Numbered from the stretch's first letter, positions 17,217-24,652 are shown. The stretch: 36,043 nt of DNA from Rhodospirillales bacterium (GCA_030746935.1 JASLLV010000006.1:1-36043); one strand, 5' to 3'. Notes: generated by a model not told the origin, from the sequence alone. A program made the numbers and translations.

Positions 17217-17806
17217 CACGATTCTCCAAGAAGGTCTCGAATCAAGTGGCTGAGCTGGCGCCGGATCGCACGGCGCCCCCTGGCCAGCAGGGACTCCAGC
17301 GCATCCACGCTGATGCCCAAGATATCGGCGGCCTCGCGGTTTGCGAGCCCGCGGTAGTGGACCAGTGCGATGGCCACGCGCTGGCGTTCGGGCAGCGTGC
17401 GAAGCGCCTTGCGAACGGCGCGGGCTTGGTCGAGCGGGCGGATCACGTCGCCCTCGCCGGAGTCGTTGAGATTTGCGGGCGCCGCCGCCTCCGGTCGTGC
17501 ACGCCGCGCTTTGCGCCATCTGTCGGTGCTCAAATTCGTCGCCACCCGGAAGAGCCAAGTCCGAAGCTTCGCGCCGCCGGGCTGCCAGTCGGGGGCCTTG
17601 CGCATGAGGCGGACGAAGGCCTCCTGGGCGACGTCCTCGGCCTCCGCGCGGTCGCCGAGCACGGTCCACGCGAATCCGGTCACCGCGCCCAGATGCCGCT
17701 CGACGAGCCCCGGCCAAGCGCTGGCGTCGCCGCGGGCGACCCGCCCTACGAGGTGGTCGTCGGCATCGATGACCTCGCCGGCGCCGTCCGCGTGCCCCGG
17801 CGCCAT
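17216..17806 (-). CDS. ECF-type RNA polymerase sigma factor
   Basis: About 196 residues from ATG 17806. Region 2 is recognisable in AEAEDVAQEAFVRLMRK and the following LRTWLFRVATNLSTDRWRK. Region 4 is in RTLPERQRVAIALVHYRGLANREAADILGIS with a helix-turn-helix ending ALESLLARGRRAIRRQL. There is no region 1.1 or 3, as expected for group 4 sigma factors. The frame stays open to a TTG at 17875, 12 bases after the EF-hand gene stop; GTG 17812 is another option, so the start is uncertain. It lies between the EF-hand gene and the anti-sigma gene in one transcription unit. Its regulon is not evident from the window. Confidence 0.92.
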   Translation of the reverse strand: MAPGHADGAGEVIDADDHLVGRVARGDASAWPGLVERHLGAVTGFAWTVLGDRAEAEDVAQEAFVRLMRKAPDWQPGGAKLRTWLFRVATNLSTDRWRKARRARPEAAAPANLNDSGEGDVIRPLDQARAVRKALRTLPERQRVAIALVHYRGLANREAADILGISVDALESLLARGRRAIRRQLSHLIRDLLGES

Positions 17807-17887
17807 TGCCACCGACGACGATCGATCTCCACCCACAATCGCACCGGGTTCAGTGCGGGCGGTGCGCGTCGTCAAGGCGGGTTGCCG

Positions 17888-18325
17888 TCAACGCTGTCTC
17901 CAGTTCGCGATCTCGTTCGCGTTCAGTTTGCCGTCACCGTCGGTATCGTATCGCGCGAACCACCGACTCGAGGGATCGAAAACCTCAGGCCCGGCGAGGG
18001 TCTGGCTGCCGTCCACGTCCATCAGGTCGAACAGGGTCGTGGTGTTGAGCGACTGAAGCAGACGCCCGCGGCGGCGGAACTCGTTCACCGACAGCAATCC
18101 GTCGCCGTCCACGTCGGAGGCGGTGAACAGCCTTTGCTGCTCGGCGGTGATCTCGGCGCCCGCGATGAGGCCGTCACCGTCGGTATCGAAGATTTTGATG
18201 AATCCCTCGACATGGCCGTTTTTCCGGTCGCCGGCACGCGGACCTTGTGCCTCGGCCCCGGCGCCCGCAAGCACGAGGACGAATGCGCCCAACGCGCCCG
18301 CCGTGAGCGCTCGCAAATGTTTCAT
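17888..18325 (-). CDS. Secreted EF-hand calcium-binding protein (four EF loops)
   Basis: A 145-residue protein with a signal peptide (MKHLRALTAGALGAFVLVLAGAGAEA would be cut after AEA). Four EF-hand-like loops follow: DTDGDGLIAGAE, DVDGDGLLSVNE, DVDGSQTLAGPE and DTDGDGKLNANE, each with acidic residues at loop positions 1, 3, 5 and 12, except the third, which has Ser at position 5. It should bind calcium in the periplasm or outside the cell. GAGGAGAG precedes the ATG. It is the first gene of the operon with the sigma and anti-sigma genes, so it may sense or buffer calcium for that regulatory pair, or simply be autoregulated with it (inference). Confidence 0.9.
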   Translation of the reverse strand: MKHLRALTAGALGAFVLVLAGAGAEAQGPRAGDRKNGHVEGFIKIFDTDGDGLIAGAEITAEQQRLFTASDVDGDGLLSVNEFRRRGRLLQSLNTTTLFDLMDVDGSQTLAGPEVFDPSSRWFARYDTDGDGKLNANEIANWRQR

Positions 18326-18431
18326 GGGTGGCTCTCCTCGGTTAATCGTCCAGCCCGACCCGAACCGCCGGAGGTGGCGGCAGGGCGCTGCGTATATCCA
18401 TACACGGGGCGGGGGAGCCGAATCCGTCGCA

Positions 18432-18458
18432 TAGACCAGATCGCGGTCGGTCGGAATC
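18432..18458 (+). repeat. 27-base dispersed repeat, copy B
   Basis: This matches 13139-13165 (opposite strand) at 25 of 27 bases, with two substitutions. It lies in the 166-base gap between the EF-hand gene start and the 3' end of the deacetylase gene, so it could fall in the EF-hand operon promoter region. Function unknown. Confidence 0.5.
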
Positions 18459-18491
18459 TCCCGTGGCGACCCAGCGGACGAGGCCGCATCG

Positions 18492-19358
18492 TCAGCCGGC
18501 GTCGCGGTACCAGTCCAGGATCTCCTCGTTGGTCCAGAACAGCACGCCCGGGCGCTGCGACAGCTCTTCGAAGATCCGCTCGAAGGCTTCGATTCGGTGC
18601 GGTACGCCGGTGACGTAGGGGTGCACGCAGATCGCGAGCACCCGGGCCGATTCCTTGCCATCCTGATAGAGACGTTCGAACTGCGCCATGGTGCGCTCGT
18701 ACAGCACCCGCGCCTCGTGGTGCTGGATGATCATGATGGAGATGTCGTTAAGTTCGACCGAATACGGCACCATGACGATGGAACCCGCCCGCGTCTTCAT
18801 CACGCACGGCTGCTCGTCCATCACCCAATCGCAGATGTACTCGATCCCCTCTTCGGCGAGGATATCGAGCGTTTCCGCGGTTTCCTGTAGGCCCGGGCCC
18901 AGCCAACCGCGCGGCGCGCGGCCCGTGAAATCGCGAATCGTTTCGATCGATTTGACGATCGCCGCGCGTTCGTCGTCGAGCGCATGCATCACACGTTGCG
19001 AGAATCCGTGCCCCATGAATTCCCAACCCGCGTCGCGGATCGCTTCGGCGATGCGCGGATATTCCAGGCAGACCGAGGCGTTGATCGAGGCCGTGACGCG
19101 GACGTCGAAGCGCTCGAGCGCCGCCTTGAGGCGCCAGAAACCGACCCGCATGCCGTATTCGTGCCAAGCCCAGTTGGGAACGTCGGGAAGCGCGCTCGCG
19201 CCAGCGGGCGTGGTCATCACCTGGCGCGGGATGCGCGCGTTGAAATCCCAGTTCTCAACGTTGACCACGGTCGAGACCGCCACCCGGGCGTCGCCGGGTA
19301 GCCTGAGTGGCTTGCGGTCGACGATCGCCGAATAATCGAATCGTTCCTTTGGTTGCAT
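18492..19358 (-). CDS. Polysaccharide-deacetylase-family protein (PuuE/allantoinase-like)
   Basis: A 288-residue NodB-fold (carbohydrate esterase 4-like) protein. Recognisable blocks are NVENWDF in place of the TFDD metal motif, ALERFDVRVTASINASVC, the GHGF segment in place of HTxxH, RGWLGPGLQETAET, and ICVHPYVTGVPHR at the C terminus. These features match the cofactor-independent or divergent PuuE-type allantoinase and related amidohydrolases rather than chitin or peptidoglycan deacetylases. It has no signal peptide, which supports a cytosolic small-molecule substrate. With hyuAB and amidase nearby, a ureide or cyclic amide is a reasonable guess. A strong inverted repeat precedes it (19386-19416). 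Confidence 0.85.
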   Translation of the reverse strand: MQPKERFDYSAIVDRKPLRLPGDARVAVSTVVNVENWDFNARIPRQVMTTPAGASALPDVPNWAWHEYGMRVGFWRLKAALERFDVRVTASINASVCLEYPRIAEAIRDAGWEFMGHGFSQRVMHALDDERAAIVKSIETIRDFTGRAPRGWLGPGLQETAETLDILAEEGIEYICDWVMDEQPCVMKTRAGSIVMVPYSVELNDISIMIIQHHEARVLYERTMAQFERLYQDGKESARVLAICVHPYVTGVPHRIEAFERIFEELSQRPGVLFWTNEEILDWYRDAG

Positions 19359-19385
19359 CGCGTCTCACTCCCATCAGGCGCGCCC

Positions 19386-19416
19386 ATCCGGTCTGCTTCA
19401 ATAGGATAGACCGGAT
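19386..19416. promoter_or_regulatory. Perfect 9-bp inverted repeat upstream of the deacetylase gene (operator candidate)
   Basis: ATCCGGTCT, 13-base spacer, AGACCGGAT. It ends 28 bases before the deacetylase start codon. On the minus strand the spacer and arm include TATCCTATT, a plausible -10 element, so a repressor bound here would cover the promoter. No transcription factor gene is next to it. It could instead form an RNA hairpin in the leader. Confidence 0.5.
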
Positions 19417-19456
19417 TCACGTGGCCGGTCCCTAGTCGATCGCCTGAATCAGCGGT

Positions 19457-19480
19457 CCCGGATCAGGGGCCCCGGATCAG
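19457..19480 (+). repeat. Short direct repeat CCCGGATCAG
   Basis: Two exact copies of CCCGGATCAG (19457-19466 and 19471-19480) separated by four bases in the 203-base gap between the deacetylase and glutathione transferase genes. The rest of this gap shows no coding potential. Role unknown; it may be chance in GC-rich sequence. Confidence 0.3.
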
Positions 19481-19561
19481 CGGCAAGCGGTGACGAGACC
19501 GTGTTCCACAAGCTCGGCCACCAATGCGGCGACGTCGACCGGTCGCCTTCGTCAATCCCGC

Positions 19562-20266
19562 TCATAGCGGCATCTCGATCACGTTCGCGCGAAAGTCGGG
19601 GCGATCGGCGAGCCGCGCGTACCAGGCGTCCAGATGCGGGAGATGCGGCCTTTCCGCCGGCACCCGGGTCCAGCGGTGGTACCAGGGCCCAGGCGCGAAG
19701 TCGCCCATGGAGATGGCGTCTCCGGCGACGAAACGATTGTCGGCAAGGTGCGTATCAAGCCGGCGCCAGAGCTCGCCCGCGTGCTTGAGCGCCCAGGCGA
19801 CCGCGTGTGGGTGGAGCTCGTACGGCCGGCGAAGCGACGCCCGCGTGCCACCCCCTCGGCCGTCGGCGCCCGGCGTGAGCAAACGCGCCACCCGCTCGCG
19901 GCGCTGGGCCGGCGTCTGGACCAGCCCGACGTAGACCGTGCGGATCACCGGATTCAGGATGCCGAGCGTCCAGTCCATCCACTGGTTCGCCAGCGTGCGT
20001 GCGCGAACGTCCGCGGGATACCAGGGTGGGCCGCCGTATGCCTCGGCCAGGTAACGGACGATGCTGTTCGACTCCCAGACGACGAACGCGCCATCGCGGA
20101 GCACCGGCACCATCGCGTTCGGGTTCATGGCGAGAAACGCGGGCGTCCCCGTGCCCCCGAACGGGCCACCCACGTCGACGCGATCCCACCCGACGCCCAC
20201 TTCGGCGCAACACCACATCACGCGTTGCACGTTGACAGAGCTCGCGCGCCCGAAAACCGTAACCAT
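19562..20266 (-). CDS. Glutathione S-transferase family protein
   Basis: A 234-residue protein with an N-terminal thioredoxin-like domain (VTVFGRASSVNVQRVMW, then NAMVPVLRDGAFVVWESNSIVRYLA with the cis-Pro and the glutathione-binding ES pair) and an all-alpha C-terminal domain (RFVAGDAISMGDFAPGPWYHRW). It would conjugate or reduce electrophiles with glutathione in the cytosol. It is about 28 residues longer than usual because of a Gly/Arg-rich stretch (about residues 137-165, TPGADGRGGG...) before the helix ending HAGELWRRLD. ATG 20266 begins the family homology; the open frame upstream to 20728 is not supported. Confidence 0.9.
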   Translation of the reverse strand: MVTVFGRASSVNVQRVMWCCAEVGVGWDRVDVGGPFGGTGTPAFLAMNPNAMVPVLRDGAFVVWESNSIVRYLAEAYGGPPWYPADVRARTLANQWMDWTLGILNPVIRTVYVGLVQTPAQRRERVARLLTPGADGRGGGTRASLRRPYELHPHAVAWALKHAGELWRRLDTHLADNRFVAGDAISMGDFAPGPWYHRWTRVPAERPHLPHLDAWYARLADRPDFRANVIEMPL

Positions 20267-20428
20267 GTTTCCCGCCCCACGATGCGGTCGTATTCGCCCT
20301 CGTGCCCCGGATCCGCGTGCGCCGGCCCTTCGCATCCGCCCGGCCGGGTTGCCGGCCACGACTGCCGCCCCCATTTCTATCCCAGTCGCCTGTGCCCCGC
20401 CCAACGAAAGCGGAAGCGAAAGGATCGT

Positions 20429-20779
20429 ATGGCCTTCCACCGGATTCGCGCCACCCTCGCAGGGCTTGCCCTCGTCGTCGGCCTCGTCGTCGGACTCGCG
20501 GCAACCGCCGACGCCGACGAGCACCCATGCCGGCCCGTCGTCGAACGCGAGATCGACCGCCTCGGCATCGGGCGCGCCGACATCCGCAAGATTTTCATCC
20601 TTGAGAAGCTCGGCCCCTCCACCAGCGACGGCAATGTCCGCCGCGATGGATTCGACGCCTGGATCCAGTTCCGTTCGTGCAAGGGCGCCCTGATCGTTGA
20701 CATGGGCAACGGCTGTCGCACCCGCCAAGTCTATACGCGTGGCGAATGCCGGGTGCCCGGGCTAAAGAACTTCTGCTGA
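20429..20779 (+). CDS. Small secreted cysteine-containing protein, unknown function
   Basis: A 116-residue protein that I do not recognise. It has a clear signal peptide (hydrophobic LAGLALVVGLVVGLAATADA, cut near ADA-DEH). The mature part of about 87 residues has five cysteines (in EHPCR, FRSCK, GNGCR, GECR and the C-terminal NFC), suggesting disulfides in the periplasm. AAAGGA lies six bases before ATG. The region FDAWIQFRSCKGALIVDM looks like a beta-hairpin, and the final CxxRxVYTRGEC segment could resemble a small alpha/beta periplasmic domain. It is divergent from the glutathione transferase gene. Confidence 0.75.
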   Translation: MAFHRIRATLAGLALVVGLVVGLAATADADEHPCRPVVEREIDRLGIGRADIRKIFILEKLGPSTSDGNVRRDGFDAWIQFRSCKGALIVDMGNGCRTRQVYTRGECRVPGLKNFC

Positions 20780-20882
20780 CACGGGACTGCGGGCCGAGGA
20801 CGGGTTTTCCGCTCGGCGTTGATCGAGCGCAAGGCGGTCGTCCGGGCGCCGTGTCAGCCTACGCCGGCAACGACGGGATCGG

Positions 20883-21572
20883 ATGATGCGCCGCAGCTTC
20901 CCGCTCATTATCGCGCTTGCGCTATCGGCGTGCGCCTATACGGGCGCCGAGGATCCGATTTCGCGCAAACTCAGCTGGTATTCGTACTTGGATGCTGCCG
21001 ACATCCGCGCCTCATGCGCCCCCGGCGCGCCCGCGCGTTACCGCTTCGTCTACAACGCGATCTACGTGGAACAGGTGCGCGCCTACGACGTAACCGAGGT
21101 TCCGGGCAGCGGTCGGCACCCGATGCGCGTTCGCGTCTTCGGGCCCGCGATCATCGCCACGATCCGCCTCGCCGAGCCGCAGGACGTCCTCGCGCCCTGG
21201 TGGGGCGAGGCCGAGACCGCGTGGCTCGACGACGACGATCTCGCCCGAATTGACGAGGCCATAGCGGCGGACGGCGCGTTTTCGGGCGCGCCGACGGGTC
21301 TTAGGCTCCACTCCGACGGGTTCTACTGGATCGTCGCGGCATGTCGGGATGGGCGGTTCGGCTTCAGCGCCTACCGCTGGCCCGACCCGCGGTTCGAGCG
21401 CGCCCGATTCCCGGAGCTTCTGTTCGTCTGGGACCCGGTCTCGGTCCCGGTCAACGCCCCGCGAGCGGCCGAGGCGCTCGAGATTCACGGCGGCACCGAG
21501 CGCGACGACGATTTCCAGTTCGAAGTCGAAGTGGGCGAGCGCGGCCTCGTCGGCCCAGCATCCTTGTTTTAG
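20883..21572 (+). CDS. Putative lipoprotein, unknown function
   Basis: A 229-residue protein with a short positively charged start (MMRRS), a hydrophobic stretch and a lipobox LSAC (Cys about residue 17), so it is probably a lipid-anchored envelope protein. The mature part is Trp/Tyr- and Asp-rich (EDPISRKLSWYSYLDAADI near the start; FVWDPVSVPVN late). It contains two further cysteines (IRASCAPG and VAACRDG). The family is not recognised. It lies 103 bases after the small secreted protein gene and 110 bases before the second DapA-like gene, all on the plus strand. Confidence 0.8.
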   Translation: MMRRSFPLIIALALSACAYTGAEDPISRKLSWYSYLDAADIRASCAPGAPARYRFVYNAIYVEQVRAYDVTEVPGSGRHPMRVRVFGPAIIATIRLAEPQDVLAPWWGEAETAWLDDDDLARIDEAIAADGAFSGAPTGLRLHSDGFYWIVAACRDGRFGFSAYRWPDPRFERARFPELLFVWDPVSVPVNAPRAAEALEIHGGTERDDDFQFEVEVGERGLVGPASLF

Positions 21573-21682
21573 GGCACGATCCGGCACCGAAGCGGGTTGA
21601 AAATCTCTCACCCGGCTGCCATGCTCACGGTCGCGCAAAAGGCCCGCTTGCGGCCGTGCGATCCAAACATGAGGTCCCGGAA

Positions 21683-22609
21683 ATGGACAAGCGATCCGTC
21701 GACTGGCAAGGCCCGTGGCCGGCCCTGATCACGCCGTTCGACACCGACGGCGCAATCAACGAGGGCAAATTCCGCGAAAACGTCGAAAACGCCATCGCGA
21801 ACAAGATGGAAGGCGTGATCGTCGCCGGGTGCACGGGCGAGCCGTGGGCCATGACGAACGAGGAGCGAAGCCGGCTCTACGGTATCTGCGTCGACGAGGT
21901 CAAAGGCCGGGTCCCCGTGGTGGCCGGCACCGGTGCGATCCGGACTGAGGACGTGATCGCGCTGAGCCAGAGCGCCAAGGACGCGGGCTGCGACGGCGTG
22001 ATGATCCTGCCGCCATTTTTCGTCAAGCCCACAACCGACGACATCATCGCCCACTACCAGGCGGTCTCGGACGCGGTCTCGATTCCCATCATGCTCTACA
22101 ACCTGCCGCAACATGCGGTGAACGAGCTGACGCCCGCCCTCGTCGCACGGCTCTGCGCAGTGCCGAATGTCGTCGCGATCAAGGATTCGACCGACGATTT
22201 TGCCGCCTTCTATCGAATGCTGACCCTGGCCGGCGAGAGCATTCGCGTCTTCACCGGCCAGCAAACGAAGTACGGGCTCGCCGCGGTCGAGCTGGGCGCC
22301 GTCGGTACCGTTGCCTCGATGCCCAATTACTGGGGGCGTGCGTTCGCCGAGTTCTTCGACGCTTGCCGCACCGCCGATCTGATGCGCGCCCGCGCCTTCC
22401 AGGCAGAAGCGACGGCGCTGACCGAGCTGATCACCGGAGACGGGCGCAACCTCTATTGCGGGACCAAGGCGGCGATGAACATCCTCGGGCTGCCGGGCGG
22501 CGATCCCCGGCTTCCGCTCCGCCCCTTGGGCGAGCCTCACCTCGCGGCGTTGCGCGCAGGCCTCGAACGCCACGGCCTGCTCGCGACCACGACCGCGGCC
22601 GCCCAATAG
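21683..22609 (+). CDS. DapA/NAL-family class I aldolase-lyase, copy 2
   Basis: A 308-residue protein closely similar to the protein encoded at 5202-6113. Shared stretches include DGAI, VAGCTGE, VSDAVSIPIMLYN versus VSDAVDIPILLYN, LPPFFVKPTTDDI versus LPPFFVKPSTDDI, and PRLPLRPLGEPHLA versus PRLPLRPLAEPHLA. The Schiff-base lysine is in VAIKDST and the tyrosine in MLYNLPQ. As in copy 1, Phe replaces the loop tyrosine and the DapA arginine after YNLP is missing. ATG 21683 gives the same N terminus (MDK-SV-W) as copy 1; the frame upstream to 21341 overlaps the lipoprotein gene. It precedes a class III aminotransferase by 67 bases, suggesting a shared catabolic route. Confidence 0.93.
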   Translation: MDKRSVDWQGPWPALITPFDTDGAINEGKFRENVENAIANKMEGVIVAGCTGEPWAMTNEERSRLYGICVDEVKGRVPVVAGTGAIRTEDVIALSQSAKDAGCDGVMILPPFFVKPTTDDIIAHYQAVSDAVSIPIMLYNLPQHAVNELTPALVARLCAVPNVVAIKDSTDDFAAFYRMLTLAGESIRVFTGQQTKYGLAAVELGAVGTVASMPNYWGRAFAEFFDACRTADLMRARAFQAEATALTELITGDGRNLYCGTKAAMNILGLPGGDPRLPLRPLGEPHLAALRAGLERHGLLATTTAAAQ

Positions 22610-22650
22610 ACGGGTTCGGCCGAGCGCCGCGCGTAAGGGACCCGGTCCAG

Positions 22651-22665
22651 CCTCGCGAAGCGAGG
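22651..22665 (+). promoter_or_regulatory. Hairpin covering a candidate ribosome-binding site
   Basis: CCTCGC-gaa-GCGAGG, a perfect 6-bp stem with a 3-base loop between the DapA-like and aminotransferase genes. The 3' arm contains GAGG, the only reasonable Shine-Dalgarno for ATG 22677 (11-12 bases away). If that start is real, the hairpin could limit translation; if GTG 22698 is used, it is simply an intercistronic hairpin. Confidence 0.35.
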
Positions 22666-22676
22666 GTGCGCCGGCA

Positions 22677-24044
22677 ATGGAAGAAAGACGGAACCCAGTG
22701 GACACCAACGACATCACGGCCGAAAACAAACAGTATGTGATCTTCCCCTGGTCCAAGCAGGGGCAGGTCTCGCCGCTCGCCGTTACCCGGATGGAGGGCG
22801 TCTATTTTTGGGACGCCGATGGCAACCGTTACCTCGACTTCGCGGCCCAGCACGTGTGCGTGAACGCGGGCCATCAGCACCCCAAGATCGTCGCCGCCAT
22901 CAAGGAGCAAGCGGCCCGGCTTTGTTACGCCGCGCCGAGTTTCGCGACCGAACCGCGTGGGCGCCTCGCGCGGATGATCGCCGAAGTCGCGCCGGGTGAT
23001 CTGAACAAGACCTATTTCACCTGCGGCGGCGCCGAGTCCAACGACTATGCGCTCAAGATCGCAAAGATGTTCACGGGCCGGCCCAAGGTCATCGCCCGTC
23101 ATCGCTCGTACCACGGTGCCAGTTCCGGTGCCATCGCGCTCACCGGCGAAGCCCGGCGCGCCCACATGGAGCCGGCGATGCTCGGCGTCCTGCACGCCTT
23201 TCCGCCGTACTGTTACCGCTGCAGCTTCGGTCAGGAGCCCGAGACCTGTCATCGCGAATGCGTGAGCGCGATCGAAGAAATGATCGAGTTCGAGAATCCC
23301 GAGTTCGTGGCCGCGATCGTCGTCGAAACCATCACCGGCACCCATCTGGGCGTTCCCGTACCGCCCGACGACTATCTGCCGCGCCTGCGCGCGCTCTGCG
23401 ACAAATATGGGATTTTGCTGATCGCCGACGAGATCCTGATGGGTTGGGGCCGCACCGGTAAGTGGTTCGCGGTCGACAACTACGGCGTGGTGCCGGACAT
23501 CATGACCATCTCCAAGGGCGTCAACAACGCCTCGGTCCCCTTGGGCGGCGTCGTCGTCTCGGACAAAATCGCCGAATTCATGGAAACGCATACGCTGTGG
23601 TCGGGCTCGACGTATTCGGGCCATGCGCTCGGTTGCGCCGCCGGGGCCGCCACACTCGGCGTGTATCACGAAGAGGGCCTGGTCGAGAACTCGGCCCGCC
23701 TCGGCGTCGTGCTGGCCGAACGGTTCGCGGACATGAAAAGGCGCCACCCGTCGGTGGGAGACGTACGCAGCATCGGGCTCGTGGGCACCATCGAGTTGGT
23801 CCGCGACCGCACGACTCGCGAGGCCCTCGGCCCGCGCGGCGACGACGATCCCCTGGCGCCCGTTCGGGCCGCTATCCGCGCCGGCGGGGTGCACACCTCG
23901 CTCTGGGGCAACTACATCTCGCTTGGACCGGCGCTCAACATCACCGACGAGCAATTTCAAGAAGGGCTCGACGTCATCGACAACGCGCTCGATCTGGCGG
24001 ACGAGCACGCAGACGCAACATCCTCGAACGCCGCCGCTGAGTAA
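22677..24044 (+). CDS. Class III PLP aminotransferase (omega-aminotransferase type)
   Basis: A 455-residue enzyme from ATG 22677, or 448 from GTG 22698. Class III motifs are visible: FWDADGNRYLDFAAQ, CGGAESNDYALKIA (phosphate loop), RHRSYHGAS, the cofactor aspartate in LLIADEILMGWGRTG, the Schiff-base lysine in MTISKGVNN, and SGSTYSGHALGCAA. The pattern is that of beta-alanine/taurine/diamine:pyruvate aminotransferases. A small Cys cluster (PYCYRCSFG...TCHREC) lies in the middle, as in some members of this group. It removes an omega or alpha amino group to form an aldehyde or keto acid. Downstream are RidA genes, which clear enamine by-products of PLP enzymes. Confidence 0.93.
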   Translation: MEERRNPVDTNDITAENKQYVIFPWSKQGQVSPLAVTRMEGVYFWDADGNRYLDFAAQHVCVNAGHQHPKIVAAIKEQAARLCYAAPSFATEPRGRLARMIAEVAPGDLNKTYFTCGGAESNDYALKIAKMFTGRPKVIARHRSYHGASSGAIALTGEARRAHMEPAMLGVLHAFPPYCYRCSFGQEPETCHRECVSAIEEMIEFENPEFVAAIVVETITGTHLGVPVPPDDYLPRLRALCDKYGILLIADEILMGWGRTGKWFAVDNYGVVPDIMTISKGVNNASVPLGGVVVSDKIAEFMETHTLWSGSTYSGHALGCAAGAATLGVYHEEGLVENSARLGVVLAERFADMKRRHPSVGDVRSIGLVGTIELVRDRTTREALGPRGDDDPLAPVRAAIRAGGVHTSLWGNYISLGPALNITDEQFQEGLDVIDNALDLADEHADATSSNAAAE

Positions 24045-24146
24045 CTCCGCAACGGATCCCTGAGCGGCGTCGCGGAGAGATCACCGTTCGCCGTTCTTCG
24101 AGCACGTCATTCAGACCACAATGTCAATCGGACAGAAGGAGGTTCC

Positions 24147-24545
24147 ATGCTGCAACGACGCAACCCATCTTCGATCGCTGCGCCCTTGGGGCGTTATACC
24201 CACGGCGTCGAAGCGCCCGTGGGCGCGCGCTTCCTGTTCGTTTCCGGCCAGGTGGGGATCGGCCCCGACGGAAGCCTGGCCGAAGGCCCGGCGGGCCAGA
24301 TCGAACGTGCTTTCCTGAACGTCAAGGCGGTCCTCGATGACAATGGCTACACCCAGGACGACTTGATCAAGACGGTCACGTTCATGACCCGGCGCGAGGA
24401 CATCGCCGTCCTGCGCGAGATGCGCGAGCGCGTTTTCCCGGCCGCCGGGGCGGCGGGAGACCCGGCCGCGACCCTGATCTTCGTCGCCGGCCTCGCCGAT
24501 TCCGAGTGGGTGGTCGAGGTCGAGGCCGTCGCCGCCAAGGCCTGA
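24147..24545 (+). CDS. RidA-family (YjgF/UK114) protein, copy 1
   Basis: A 132-residue protein with the RidA fold signatures LFVSGQVGIGPDGSL near the N terminus, QIERAFLNVKAVLDDNGYTQDDLIKTVTFM in the middle, and AATLIFVAGLADSEWVVEVEAVA at the C terminus. The usual catalytic arginine (as in P-x-R near the C terminus of RidA) is not seen at the expected place (AAGDPAATLIFVAGL), so it may be a RidA-subfamily member without imine deaminase activity. AAGGAGG five bases before ATG 24147 decides the start. Trimeric cytosolic protein expected. It follows the aminotransferase gene by 102 bases. Confidence 0.9.
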   Translation: MLQRRNPSSIAAPLGRYTHGVEAPVGARFLFVSGQVGIGPDGSLAEGPAGQIERAFLNVKAVLDDNGYTQDDLIKTVTFMTRREDIAVLREMRERVFPAAGAAGDPAATLIFVAGLADSEWVVEVEAVAAKA

Positions 24546-24606
24546 GCGAGACGAAGACGCCCGGGGCCGCCGCCGGCAGGGCGTGAACGCCATTTGCGGC
24601 GGCACA

Positions 24607-24634
24607 TTGATCGCCGAGTAGCGCGTGGTAGTCT
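24607..24634 (+). promoter_or_regulatory. Candidate promoter for the ChaC-like gene
   Basis: TTGATC (24607-24612), 16-base spacer, TAGTCT (24629-24634). The transcript start would fall about 10-12 bases before GTG 24653, leaving just the GAGGAG ribosome site, or about 50 bases before the alternative GTG 24692. Read by eye. Confidence 0.35.
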
Positions 24635-24652
24635 CAGCGCCCGCGAGGAGCG

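Noticed and set aside
16629-17717. The longer 362-codon frame for the anti-sigma gene
   Set aside because: Its first 167 codons overlap the sigma factor gene out of frame; the ATG at 17216, sharing a base with the sigma stop, is the natural start.
20232-20237. TTGACA as a promoter of the small secreted protein gene
   Set aside because: It lies inside the glutathione transferase gene, almost 200 bases upstream, and no -10 element occurs at 16-18 bases.
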